Program-made: the position numbers and the translations under genes
From: DASZHJ01 sp963735465
GTDB taxonomy: Bacteria > Pseudomonadota > Alphaproteobacteria > ATCC43930 > CGMCC-115725
NCBI GenBank assembly: GCA_963735465.1
Contig: CAVTLA010000002.1
Coordinates: 248,001 to 312,000, forward strand
Length of the DNA stretch: 64,000 nt
Direction of reading: 5' to 3'
The notes under the pieces: model-generated
The model's database searches: none
What the model saw: only the letters and a program-made list of their open reading frames with translations
Told to the model about the DNA's origin: nothing
Shown here: in pieces, positions 35,656-44,411 of the stretch
Layout: each line of letters opens with the position of its first letter
Numbering within the stretch: position 1 is the stretch's first letter

Positions 35656-36483
35656 TCATTCCGCGAGACCGCGCAGCCGCGCCGAGCGCCGCCGCAGCAG
35701 CTCGACGCTGATCAGCAGGATGATCGAGAGGACCAGCAGCAGCGTCGCCACCGCGGTGATGGTGGGGCTGATCTCTTCGCGTATCCCATCGAACATCTGC
35801 AGCGGCAGGGTGCGCTGCTGCGGGCCCGCGAGGAACAGGACCACCACGACCTCATCCCAGGATGTGACGAAAGCGAAGAGTGCTCCAGAAATCACTCCGG
35901 GCAAGATCAATGGCAACATGACTTTGCGGAACGCCAGCACGGGGGACGCGCCCAGACTGGCCGCCGCCCGGGTCAGTGAATGATCGAAGCCGGTGAGCGT
36001 CGCCGTCACGGTGATCACCACGAAGGGCGTCGCCAGGGCGGTGTGGGCAAGAATAATGCCGAAATAGGTGCTGGCGAGATTGACCAGCGCATAGAAGAAG
36101 TACATCGCGACCGACGTGATGACCACCGGTACGATCATCGGCGAGATCAGCAGGCTCATGATCAGGCCCCGGAACGGTAGCCGCCCGCGGCTCAAGCCCA
36201 GTGCCGCCAGCGTGCCCAGCAGCGTCGCCAGCACCGTTGTCGCAGCGCCGATCATCACGCTGTTAAGGAGCGCGCTCTGCCAGCGCTGGGAGGTGAAGAA
36301 CTCGTGGTACCAGCGCAACGACACACCGGCGAGGGGATAGCTGAACCAGGGCTGGCTGTTGAAGGAGAGCGGCACGATCGCCAGGATCGGCGCGACCAGA
36401 AACACGAACACCGCGCCGCACAGCAGGAGGAACATGCCGTGCCAGGCGCGCTCGATACCGGAAGCATATGCGGGAACCGCCAT
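35656..36483 (-). CDS. ABC transporter permease (PotC/YdcV type)
   Basis: Six-helix inner-membrane permease of 275 residues for a spermidine/putrescine-type importer. The EAA loop is RAAASLGASPVLAFRKVMLPLILPGV, and the protein begins with a long first helix (LLLCGAVFVFLVAPILAIVPLSF). It starts three bases after the stop of the other permease. Last intact gene of the operon; the PhyH remnant follows 34 bases later and may once have been part of it. Confidence 0.92.
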   Translation of the reverse strand: MAVPAYASGIERAWHGMFLLLCGAVFVFLVAPILAIVPLSFNSQPWFSYPLAGVSLRWYHEFFTSQRWQSALLNSVMIGAATTVLATLLGTLAALGLSRGRLPFRGLIMSLLISPMIVPVVITSVAMYFFYALVNLASTYFGIILAHTALATPFVVITVTATLTGFDHSLTRAAASLGASPVLAFRKVMLPLILPGVISGALFAFVTSWDEVVVVLFLAGPQQRTLPLQMFDGIREEISPTITAVATLLLVLSIILLISVELLRRRSARLRGLAE

Positions 36484-36486
36484 CCC

Positions 36487-37743
36487 CTACCCCAGTTTCA
36501 CTTTGTCGATGCCGAGGAGCCGGTTGTAGACGCCGTAGAGCGCCAATGTCGCCACCAGCAGAATCGCTCCAAGCGCCGACGCCATACCCCAGTTCAGTTC
36601 GCGGTTGGTATAGAGCGCCACGAAATAGCTGATCATCTGATCGAGGGGACCGCCCACCAGTGCCGGCGTGATGTAGTAGCCAAGGCTCAGGATGAAGGTG
36701 AGCAGGCAGCCGGCGCCGATGCCCGGCAGCGTCTGCGGAAAATAGATCCGCCAGAAGGCGTAGAACGGCCCGGCGCCGAGGGAGCGTGCTGCACGCAAAT
36801 GGGTGGGCGAGATCGTCTTCATCACGCTGTAGATCGGCAGGATGGTGAAGGGCAGCTGGATGTGGGTCATCGCCACTACCGTGCCGCCGCGGTTGAAAAT
36901 CAACTGCATGCGCTCGTTTATGAGCCCAAGCGAGAGCAGCGCGTCATTGATCACGCCGTTGTTCTGCAGCAGCACCACCCACGCGGTCGTGCGCACCAGC
37001 AGCGAGGTCCAGAACGGCATCAGCACCAGGATCAGCAGCAGATTGCTGGTGCGGGTCGGCAGGCTCGCCAGCAGATAGGCCACGGGAAACCCCAGCAGGA
37101 GAGTGGCAGCCGTGACCAGGACGCTGATCCAGATGGTGCGGCCGAAGACAACGAGGAAGATCGCCTGGTCGGGAATGGCCCTGGCCAGATGGTTGGCGAT
37201 GTCCCAGCGCATGTCGACGGCGGAGAGCAGATAGAACGAGGTGAAGGGGTGGGCGGCGCGCTGCAGCACGACCCAGATGTCGCGCTCGCCCCACATCGGC
37301 TCACTCTTGATGATGACGTCACGCCAGGGGCCGGCGGTGGCGCGCTCGACGTCGCGGCCAGTCTTGATCACCTTGCTGCGCACGCCCGGCATCTCGTAGT
37401 TGAGGCGCTTGCCCACCAGGCCGGTGTTTCGGGTCTTTTGGGTCTCCTTGAGGTCGGCGGCGAGCGCCGCGAAGACCGGCTCGCCCGGCAGGTCGCGACC
37501 GTCCCAGGTCGCGATCGCCGCCGCCGTCTGCGGCAGATTCTGCACGATCTCCGGATTGTCCACCGCCCGGTACAGCATGAAGCCGATCGGCATCGCGAAG
37601 GTGCCGAGGATGAACACCATCAGCGGCGCCACAAGGGCAAAGGCGCGCAGCTTGCTGCGTCGCTCGGCCCGGCGGAGGCTGACCTTCAGTGGCACCCCAT
37701 CCGCGGTGCGCAGTACCGGGAATGAAGCCGGCAGGGACACCAT
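36487..37743 (-). CDS. ABC transporter permease (PotB type) with extended N-terminal loop
   Basis: Partner permease of 418 residues from the ATG at 37743. The usual six-helix core and EAA loop (LRAARSLGAGPFYAFWRIYFPQTLPG) occupy the C-terminal 260 residues. Between helix 1 (about 41-60) and the core lies a hydrophilic insertion of roughly 120 residues (NPEIVQNLPQTAAAIATWDGRDLPGEPVF...), a feature of a subset of PotB-like permeases of Alphaproteobacteria. The extra loop faces the periplasm and may dock the binding protein. An upstream start adding 17 residues is possible. Confidence 0.88.
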   Translation of the reverse strand: MVSLPASFPVLRTADGVPLKVSLRRAERRSKLRAFALVAPLMVFILGTFAMPIGFMLYRAVDNPEIVQNLPQTAAAIATWDGRDLPGEPVFAALAADLKETQKTRNTGLVGKRLNYEMPGVRSKVIKTGRDVERATAGPWRDVIIKSEPMWGERDIWVVLQRAAHPFTSFYLLSAVDMRWDIANHLARAIPDQAIFLVVFGRTIWISVLVTAATLLLGFPVAYLLASLPTRTSNLLLILVLMPFWTSLLVRTTAWVVLLQNNGVINDALLSLGLINERMQLIFNRGGTVVAMTHIQLPFTILPIYSVMKTISPTHLRAARSLGAGPFYAFWRIYFPQTLPGIGAGCLLTFILSLGYYITPALVGGPLDQMISYFVALYTNRELNWGMASALGAILLVATLALYGVYNRLLGIDKVKLG

Positions 37744-37816
37744 CGACGCCTGTATTCCTACAATTCGGCACAGACCGGCGGCCGGGCGTCCCATGGACGC
37801 CCGGCAACCAGCATGA

Positions 37817-38866
37817 CTACTGCGCGAGCCAGGTGTTGAAGCGCTTCCTGAGCTCCTCGCCGTTGTCGCCCCAGAACTGCGCGTCGTTGACGAGCACGTT
37901 CTTGGAGTTCTCCGGCGCCGTCGGCAGGTCCTTCAGGATATCCGCCGGCACGTTCGGAATCGCCGAGAGGACGGCGGGGCCATAGGAGATGTACTTGGTC
38001 TGCATGGCGATGACCTTGGGCTCCGAGGCGAAGGCGATGAACTTGTACGCCTCGGCCAGGTGCTTGCTGCCTTTCGGGATCGCCCAGAGATCCCAATCCT
38101 GGAGCTGGCCGTCCCAGACGATCTTGAAGTTCTTGCCGTTCTTGGTGGCGTCGAAGATGCGGCCGTTCCAAGCCTGTGCCATCACCACCTCGCCCGAGGC
38201 CAGCAGCTGCGGCGGCTGCGCGCCGGCTTCCCACCACACGACGTCCTTCTTGATGGTGTCGAGCTTCTTGAAGGCGCGGTCGACGCCGGCGGGTGTCCGC
38301 AAAGTCTCATAGACCTTGTTGGCCGGCACGCCGTCCGCCATCAGCGCGGCCTCGAGATTGCCGAACGGATTCTTCCACAAGGCGCGCTTGCCCGGCCACT
38401 TCTTGGTGTCGAAGAGATCGGCGATCTTGGTCGGTCCGTCCTTAATCTTGTCGGCGTCGTAGGCGAAGATCGTGGAGTAAACGATGTTGGGAACGCCGCA
38501 CTCGTGCAGCGCGCCCTCGACGAAATCCTTCTTCGGCGCCACCTTGGAATAGTCGATCTGCTCCAGGATGCCCTCGTCGCAGGCTTGGCGGACGGTGGCG
38601 GAATCGACATCGACGACGTCCCAGGACACCGTGCCCGACTGCACCATGGCGCGGATCTTCGAAACCTCGCCGTTGTACTCTTCCTCGGTGATCTTGGCGC
38701 CGAACTTCGCTTCGAAAGGCTTTACGAAAGCCTCGTCCTGGCTCTTCTGGTAGGCACCGCCCCAGGACACCATGGTCAGATCTTCCGCCGAGGCAAGGCT
38801 CGGCAACGCCATCGTCACGACGCCGCCTGCCATCCACAGCGCGAGACGGGTGAATTTCGTTTTCAT
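37817..38866 (-). CDS. Spermidine/putrescine-type ABC substrate-binding protein (PotD-like)
   Basis: Periplasmic binding protein of 349 residues. The signal peptide MKTKFTRLALWMAGG...SLASAEDL is cleaved near residue 27. The mature start DLTMVSWGGAYQKSQDEAFVKPFEAKFG and the inner FDTKKWPGKRALWKNPFGNLEAALMADG, AWNGRIFDA and KFIAFASEPKVIAMQTKYISYGP are typical of the PotD/PotF family. Acidic and aromatic residues of the binding site suggest a cationic amine, but related members bind opines or betaines. GGGAGAG about nine bases before the ATG sets the start. Upstream of both permeases. Confidence 0.92.
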   Translation of the reverse strand: MKTKFTRLALWMAGGVVTMALPSLASAEDLTMVSWGGAYQKSQDEAFVKPFEAKFGAKITEEEYNGEVSKIRAMVQSGTVSWDVVDVDSATVRQACDEGILEQIDYSKVAPKKDFVEGALHECGVPNIVYSTIFAYDADKIKDGPTKIADLFDTKKWPGKRALWKNPFGNLEAALMADGVPANKVYETLRTPAGVDRAFKKLDTIKKDVVWWEAGAQPPQLLASGEVVMAQAWNGRIFDATKNGKNFKIVWDGQLQDWDLWAIPKGSKHLAEAYKFIAFASEPKVIAMQTKYISYGPAVLSAIPNVPADILKDLPTAPENSKNVLVNDAQFWGDNGEELRKRFNTWLAQ

Positions 38867-38947
38867 TGCTCGCTCTCCCTGTTGGGCCGGATCCCCCGGC
38901 CGGTTCCACGTAGAAGTCCCCCGCAACGCGGCCTGGCCGCGTTTCCG

Positions 38948-40042
38948 TCAAAATGCGTCAAGCGCCCGACAGTCCTCTTTCTTCCAGCCGACCGGGATCT
39001 GGTCCCCCGGCGACAGCTTCGGCACGCCCTCGCCGTTCGGCACCTTGACCACGAAATCGGGATGGCCGCAGACGTCGATGCGCACGCGGGTGTGGTCGCC
39101 GAGATAGATCAGCTCCTCGACCCGGGCATTGAATTGATTGCAGCAGCTTCCGGACGGCGGGTTGATCATTACCCGCTCCGGCCTGAGCGAGATGGTGGTG
39201 TCGGCGCCGACGCCGGGTACGTTGACCGCGAGCGCCTCGACGGTGATGCCGCCGTCCATCGCCACCTGGCATCCGACGCCGTTCATGCGCACGACCTTGC
39301 CGCGCAGCCGGTTGTTCTCGCCGATGAACTGCGCGACGAAGGAATTGGACGGGCTCTCGTAGAGCTCGGAGGGATCGGCGAGCTGCTGGATCACGCCGTC
39401 GCTGAAGACCGCGATGCGATCGGACATCGTGAGGGCTTCGCTCTGGTCGTGGGTGACGTAAACGACGGTGACGCCCAGGTTCTCGTGGATGTGCTTGATC
39501 TCGATCTGCATCTGCTCGCGCAGTTGCTTGTCGAGGGCGCCGAGCGGCTCGTCCATCAGCACCAGCTTCGGCTCGAAGACGAGCGCGCGGGCCAGCGCCA
39601 CGCGCTGCTGCTGTCCGCCGGAGAGCTGGCCCGGCCGGCGATTGGTGAAGCTGGTGAGCTTCACCATGTCGAGGGCGCGCTTGATGCGGCTCTCGATCTC
39701 GGCTTTCGGCAGGCGCCGCACCGTGAGCGGGAAAGCGAGGTTCTCAGCCACCGTCATGTGCGGGAAGAGCGCGTAGTTCTGGAACACCATCCCGATGTCC
39801 CGCTTTTCAGGCGGCACCCGATTGAGTGGTTTTCCCTCAAGGGTAATGACACCGTGCGACGGCGTCTCGAAGCCCGCGAGCATCATCAGGCTGGTGGTCT
39901 TGCCGGAGCCCGAGGGTCCGAGCAGCGTCAGGAACTCACCCCGGAAGATGTCCAGGTTGAGGTTGCGAATGACGAGGGTTTCGCCGTCGTAGCTTTTCTG
40001 CACGTCGGTGAAATTGACGATGACGTCGTTTGATTTTGGCAT
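38948..40042 (-). CDS. Spermidine/putrescine-type ABC ATP-binding protein (PotA-like)
   Basis: ATPase of 364 residues, first gene of the potA-potD-potB-potC-like operon. Walker A GPSGSGKTT, Q-loop FQNYALFPHMTVAENLAFPL, signature LSGGQQQRVALARAL, Walker B LVLMDEPLGALD, switch YVTHDQSEAL, and a C-terminal TOBE domain (IGENNRLRGKV...SLRPERVMINPPSG). The start at 40042 is fixed by GGAGGCGG directly upstream; the open frame continues upstream but is not coding in character. Confidence 0.93.
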   Translation of the reverse strand: MPKSNDVIVNFTDVQKSYDGETLVIRNLNLDIFRGEFLTLLGPSGSGKTTSLMMLAGFETPSHGVITLEGKPLNRVPPEKRDIGMVFQNYALFPHMTVAENLAFPLTVRRLPKAEIESRIKRALDMVKLTSFTNRRPGQLSGGQQQRVALARALVFEPKLVLMDEPLGALDKQLREQMQIEIKHIHENLGVTVVYVTHDQSEALTMSDRIAVFSDGVIQQLADPSELYESPSNSFVAQFIGENNRLRGKVVRMNGVGCQVAMDGGITVEALAVNVPGVGADTTISLRPERVMINPPSGSCCNQFNARVEELIYLGDHTRVRIDVCGHPDFVVKVPNGEGVPKLSPGDQIPVGWKKEDCRALDAF

Positions 40043-40224
40043 CCGCCTCCGATGGCCTCGGGCACTCGAGAAGGAATTCCTGGATGCAGCGCAGCAAACC
40101 GCGTGCCAACAGAGGTGCGATGGTTTTTCGGCGCCGCACCGCCTCTGCGACGGCTCCGCTGCCGAGCGAAAGGACCGAATGCATAAATATTGAGCGATGG
40201 CGGCCGGCGCTGTTGGGCCGGCGG

Positions 40225-41169
40225 CTATTCCTGCGCGCCGTCCGTCGGACTTGCCGGGCGCGGGCCGCGCAGGCGGGAGACGCCGACCACCACGAGGACG
40301 CAGCCCGCCACCTGCAGCCAGGTCGGATAGGTCCCGAACGCCGCCGCGGTCATGATGCCGAACAGCGGAATGAGATTGAGATAGAGAGAAACTAGAATGA
40401 TCCCGATCCTGGACACGCCATAGTTCCAGAGCACGCCGCCCGCGAGAGTGGCGGCGAGGGTGATCCAGGCGAGCCAGCCCAGCGCGGTGGGCGACGGCAG
40501 CACCGGCGGCAGCACGGCGAACTTCGCGAGAAGCAGCGGCGGATAAAGGACGCCCAGCACCCCTGCCGCGCCGAGATAGGCCAGCGCGGTGATGCGATGC
40601 TGGCCGAGGTCGCCGAACCAGGCCTGTGCCTTGATCGAGTACCAGGTCCAGCAGATGCCGGCGACGAGCAGCAGGATCTCGCCGCCGCGCAGCCCCGCCT
40701 GGGCCGGATCGAAGGTCGTGGAGAGCGAGGCGATGAGCGCACCCGCCGTCGCCAGGGCGAAGGCGGTCACCGCGCCCCGCGGCAGCGGCTGCCGCTCGAC
40801 GCAGGTGGCGAAGATCGCCGCCACCGCCGGGCTCGCCGCCGAGACGATGATCGCCGATATCGGGTTCGAGAGACCGATGCCGAAGGTGTAGAGGACGGAG
40901 AATCCGGCGACCGCGATGCCGATCAGCAGCACCCGCCGCCATTGCACCAGGCGCAGCCAGGAGACGCCGCCGACGCAGGCCGCGCTCGCAAGCAGCACTG
41001 CCGCCGCGATCGCGATGCGCAGCAGCGCCAGGGTCCAGGCGTCGATCTCCCGCAGCACCACCCCGGTCACCGGGATCAGGGTGCCCCAGGCGAACATCGT
41101 GAAGATGGTGCCGAGATGGGCCGAGAGATTGAGGCGCGCATTGGCGCGGGAGATCGAGGCGTCGCTCAC
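40225..41169 (-). CDS. EamA/DMT-superfamily transporter
   Basis: Ten-helix metabolite transporter of 314 residues with two EamA repeats (AHLGTIFTMFAWGTLIPVTGVVLREIDAWTLALLRI; second from about 155). The substrate is unknown; amino acids, sugars and cofactors are all seen in the family. It is divergent from the two PhyH oxygenase genes. No riboswitch precedes it, unlike the EamA gene at 34301. Confidence 0.88.
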   Translation of the reverse strand: MSDASISRANARLNLSAHLGTIFTMFAWGTLIPVTGVVLREIDAWTLALLRIAIAAAVLLASAACVGGVSWLRLVQWRRVLLIGIAVAGFSVLYTFGIGLSNPISAIIVSAASPAVAAIFATCVERQPLPRGAVTAFALATAGALIASLSTTFDPAQAGLRGGEILLLVAGICWTWYSIKAQAWFGDLGQHRITALAYLGAAGVLGVLYPPLLLAKFAVLPPVLPSPTALGWLAWITLAATLAGGVLWNYGVSRIGIILVSLYLNLIPLFGIMTAAAFGTYPTWLQVAGCVLVVVGVSRLRGPRPASPTDGAQE

Positions 41170-41366
41170 GGCCGGCGGCCTTTCGGTTCAGGTGCTTGAG
41201 GCAAGCGCGCTATATCCTCGCCGGCCGGGACCGGGGCTCGGCGCGGGCGAGCTTCATACCCCGCCGTACCGCCGCGCGCAAAGATCCGGTATCGTCGACA
41301 CCGGCGCCCGGCATTCCCCTTGCATGTGGGGAGATCTGCGCCCTGCATATGATGGAGCAGTTTCCC

Positions 41367-42227
41367 ATGCTGGAACCCGCCGACATAGAGGCGTTTCGAA
41401 GCTCAGGCTATCTCCTCGTGCCCGGCGTCGTGGGCGGCGAGGATCTCTCCGCCATGCGCCAGGAGCTGGCGGGATGGATCGAGGAGAGCCGGACCCATCG
41501 TGCCAACTACGGCGTGATGGCGCGCAACAAGCTCCGCTTCGACCTGGAGCCGGGTCACTCCGCCGAAGTTCCCCGTCTGCGCCGGGTCGCCAATCCCGTC
41601 GACATCAGCCCGGCCTATCGCCGGGTGCTCTGGGAAGGGCCGATCCCCGAGCTCGTCGGCGATCTCATCGGCCCCGACGTCAAATTCCATCACTGCAAGC
41701 TCAACATCAAGCTGCCGGGAATGAAGACCTTCGTGGGATGGCATCAGGACCATCCTTTCGACCCGCACACGAACGACGACATCGTGGTCGCATTGGTTCT
41801 CCTCGACGACATGAACGTGGAGAACGGCTGCCTTTACGTCGTTCCCGGGTCGCACCGGCAGAAATTCACCCACTATCGCGGCGACGATTTCGTCGGCGAG
41901 ACGCCGGCGGAGCTGGCGGAGACCTTCGCCCGCGACGCGGTGCCGATCATCGGCCGCGCCGGCGATCTCTGCCTCATCGATACCTGGATGGTGCACGGCT
42001 CGCCGGCGAACCTCTCGAGCGAGCCGCGGCGGATGCTGATCTGCGACTATACCGCCGCCGACGCCTTCCCATTGACGTTGGTGTCGGTTCCCTCCACCGA
42101 GTCCGGCCGTATCCTCAAAGGGCAGAAAACCCGCATCGCGCGCTTCCGCGCCGGCGCCGTCGAGCTGCCACCCGCCTACGAGGCCGACAGTTTCTTCACG
42201 CTCCAGAACCAGGGGGTCAGCCAATGA
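41367..42227 (+). CDS. Phytanoyl-CoA dioxygenase (PhyH) family protein
   Basis: Fe(II)/2-oxoglutarate oxygenase of 286 residues. The iron triad is seen as His126 and Asp128 in GWHQDHPFD and the distal His210 in TWMVHGSPAN; the 2-oxoglutarate Arg follows in SEPRRMLICDY. It hydroxylates an unknown small molecule; family members act on acyl-CoA, ectoine, halogenation substrates or phosphonates. The ATG at 41367 has GGAG about eleven bases upstream; alternative starts lie 15 and 18 bases before. The stop overlaps the next PhyH gene by four bases. Closely similar to the remnant at 35326-35621. Confidence 0.88.
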   Translation: MLEPADIEAFRSSGYLLVPGVVGGEDLSAMRQELAGWIEESRTHRANYGVMARNKLRFDLEPGHSAEVPRLRRVANPVDISPAYRRVLWEGPIPELVGDLIGPDVKFHHCKLNIKLPGMKTFVGWHQDHPFDPHTNDDIVVALVLLDDMNVENGCLYVVPGSHRQKFTHYRGDDFVGETPAELAETFARDAVPIIGRAGDLCLIDTWMVHGSPANLSSEPRRMLICDYTAADAFPLTLVSVPSTESGRILKGQKTRIARFRAGAVELPPAYEADSFFTLQNQGVSQ

Positions 42228-43021
42228 CCGTCGCGCCCGCGACCATCGACGCGTTCCAGACCGACGGCGCCACCGTACTGCGCGGCGTGTTCACGGGCTG
42301 GATGGAGAAACTGCGCGCCGGCATCGAGCGCAACATGGCGGAGCCCGGCCCGTTTCAGCGCATCTACACGCCCGCCGGCAGCACCGGCCGCTTCGTCGGC
42401 GACTACTGCAACTGGGCGCGCATACCGGAATACCGCAGCTTCGTCTTCGAGAGCCCGGCGGCGGGCATCGCCGCGGAGCTCACGGGCTCAAAATCCGTGC
42501 GCTTCTTCCACGAGCACATCCTGGTCAAGGAGCCCGGCACCCGCGAGGTGACGCCCTGGCATCACGACCAGCCCTACTATTGTGTCGATGGCAGCCAGGT
42601 CGCGAGCCTCTGGATCCCCCTCGATCCCGTGCCGAAGGACGTCTGCGTCGAGTTCGTCGCCGGATCCCACCGCTGGGGCCGCTGGTTCCGGCCGCGGAAG
42701 TTCAACGGCGTGGCCTACGACCACAAATCCGACAGCCTCGAGGACATGCCCGACATCAGCGCCCACCGCGAGGACTACCGGCTGCTGAGCTGGGACCTGG
42801 AGCCCGGCGACGCCATCGCCTTCCACTTCCTCACCGTGCACGGCGCCCCCGGCAACCCCTCCACCAACCGGCGGCGCGCCTTCGCCGCGCGCTGGCTCGG
42901 CGACGACGCGGTCTATGCCCGGCGCTCCGGCGAGATCTCGCCGCCGTTCCCCGGCCTCGACGCGCGTCTCAAGCCCGGCGACCCCCTCGCCGCGGAGGAG
43001 TTTCCCCTGGTAATCGCCTGA
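42224..43021 (+). CDS. Phytanoyl-CoA dioxygenase (PhyH) family protein
   Basis: Second Fe(II)/2-oxoglutarate oxygenase, 265 residues and clearly divergent from the first. Iron site: His113 and Asp115 in TPWHHDQPYY and the distal His206 in FLTVHGAPGN, then NRRRAFAARWLGDD with the 2-oxoglutarate Arg. Translationally coupled to the upstream gene by an ATGA overlap, so the two act in one pathway, probably successive oxidations of the same compound. Downstream is a 174-base gap. Confidence 0.88.
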   Translation: MTVAPATIDAFQTDGATVLRGVFTGWMEKLRAGIERNMAEPGPFQRIYTPAGSTGRFVGDYCNWARIPEYRSFVFESPAAGIAAELTGSKSVRFFHEHILVKEPGTREVTPWHHDQPYYCVDGSQVASLWIPLDPVPKDVCVEFVAGSHRWGRWFRPRKFNGVAYDHKSDSLEDMPDISAHREDYRLLSWDLEPGDAIAFHFLTVHGAPGNPSTNRRRAFAARWLGDDAVYARRSGEISPPFPGLDARLKPGDPLAAEEFPLVIA

Positions 43022-43195
43022 TCATCACGGGGTCGAGCCGCGACGAGTCGCGAGCACTGCCTCGCAAACCGTCAAGAGGCTTCTAAAGCCTTGAAAGAGT
43101 GATCCGAGCGCGCTGCCACCGAGGCGGTTCAGCAACTGTATCTGGCACAATTTGGTTCCAGGAGCTTTCCCCTCACTGCAGTAGAGGGCCTGGCC

Positions 43196-43543
43196 TTGTA
43201 CACTATCTTGCACAACATACTCACGCCTCCGGTCGTGCTTGCGACCGTCCTCGCGGCCACCGTCGCGGTCGCCGCGCCGCCTGCCAACTCCCCTGGAACC
43301 TACCGCAGTTGGTTCGAAAGCCTGCGCCAGCCGAAGACCGGCGCCGGCTGCTGCTCGATCGCGGATTGCCGCCTGACCGAATACCGACTCGGTCCCGGCG
43401 GCTACGAGGTCGCGGTGGAGGATCGCTGGGTGCGGGTTCCGGAAGACCGCATCCTTCGCGGCATCACCAATCCCACCGGGCGCGCCGTCGCCTGCATCTG
43501 GGGCGGCGAAGTCCGCTGCTTCATCACGCCGCCGGAGACGTGA
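43196..43543 (+). CDS. Secreted hypothetical protein with Cys pairs
   Basis: Protein of 115 residues with a signal peptide (about 1-27, VVLATVLAATVAVAAPPANS). The mature part has GAGCCSIADC, an acidic/aromatic YEVAVEDRWVRVPEDRIL stretch, and CIWGGEVRCFITPP; five Cys in total, likely oxidised in the periplasm. The type, a small periplasmic protein with a CCSxADC motif, is common in Hyphomicrobiales and has no known role. The start is taken as TTG at 43196 because GAGGG lies eight bases before it and there is no in-frame ATG near the signal peptide. Confidence 0.65.
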   Translation: MYTILHNILTPPVVLATVLAATVAVAAPPANSPGTYRSWFESLRQPKTGAGCCSIADCRLTEYRLGPGGYEVAVEDRWVRVPEDRILRGITNPTGRAVACIWGGEVRCFITPPET

Positions 43544-43589
43544 GGCGGCGCTGATTTGAGAGCTATGCTGCTCCGGCGCCTCGGCAGGA

Positions 43590-44411
43590 GTGCCGGCGCC
43601 GGAGGACAGGATAGACGCTGCGGGAAAACCGACCGAGGCGATGCTGGCGCTGGCGTCGGAACTCGCCAACGACGCCCGTGCCTATGTGCGGCCGCGCTTT
43701 CGTCGCAAGCTGTCGGTGACCGACAAGGCCGACGGCACGCCGGTCACGGACGTGGACAAGGGAGTGGAGGCGCTGCTGCGGAAACGCATCCGCGCGACTT
43801 TCCCCGATCATGGACATCGTCGGCGAGGAGGAAGGCGGCGAGCGCGGTGACGCCGAGTGGGTCTGGGTCATCGATCCCATCGACGGCACGCTCTCCTTCA
43901 TCCTGGGCAAGCCCACCTTCGCGACGCTGATCGGCCTCATGCATCGGAACCGGCCGGTGCTGGGGGTGATCGAGCATCCGGCGCTCGGACGACCGCTGGA
44001 TCGGCGCCGCCGGCCACGGCACCACCCACAACGGCGAGACCGTCCGCGTCCGCCCCTGCGCCGGCGTCGGCGACCGCCGCGCTCACCACGACGGGACCGA
44101 ACTGGTTCGCCGCCGACGAGCTCCCCGCCTTCGATCGCGTGCGCGGGAAAGCCAGGATCCAGCACTGGGGCGCCGACTGTCATTCCTATGGCTTGCTGGC
44201 GAGCGGCTTCATCGACCTCGTCGTCGAGTCCGGCCATCTCCTCCATGACTTCTGCGCCCTGGTGCCCGTGGTCGAGGGCGCCGGCGGCGTGATGACGGAC
44301 TGGGCCGGCCGGCCGCTCGGGCCCGGCAGCTCGCCCCGCGTGATCGCCGCCGGCGATGTCCGTACCCATCGCGACGCACTCATGTTGCTCGGCGCCGGGA
44401 AGGCGTGGTGA
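43590..44411 (+). pseudogene. hisN: Inositol-monophosphatase-family (HisN-like histidinol phosphatase), three frameshifts
   Basis: Mg-dependent phosphatase of the IMPase fold. Three extra bases, at about 43814, 43987 and 44075, break the frame; without them a 272-residue protein results. Metal motifs are clear: GEEEGGE, then WVIDPIDGTLSFILGKPTFATLIG and the late WGADCHSYGLLASGFIDLVVE. The GADC-YGLLASG and VEGAGGVMTDWAGRPL signatures fit the HisN type of histidinol phosphatase better than inositol phosphatase. The start is a GTG at 43590. Its stop overlaps the GMC oxidoreductase start. All three changes are insertions, as in mdtB and mdtC. Confidence 0.78.

Noticed and set aside
38948..40942. 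Very long N-terminal extension of the PotA-like ATPase
   Set aside because: Residues upstream of the ATG at 40042 are Arg-rich shadow of the EamA gene; GGAGGCGG sits right at 40042.
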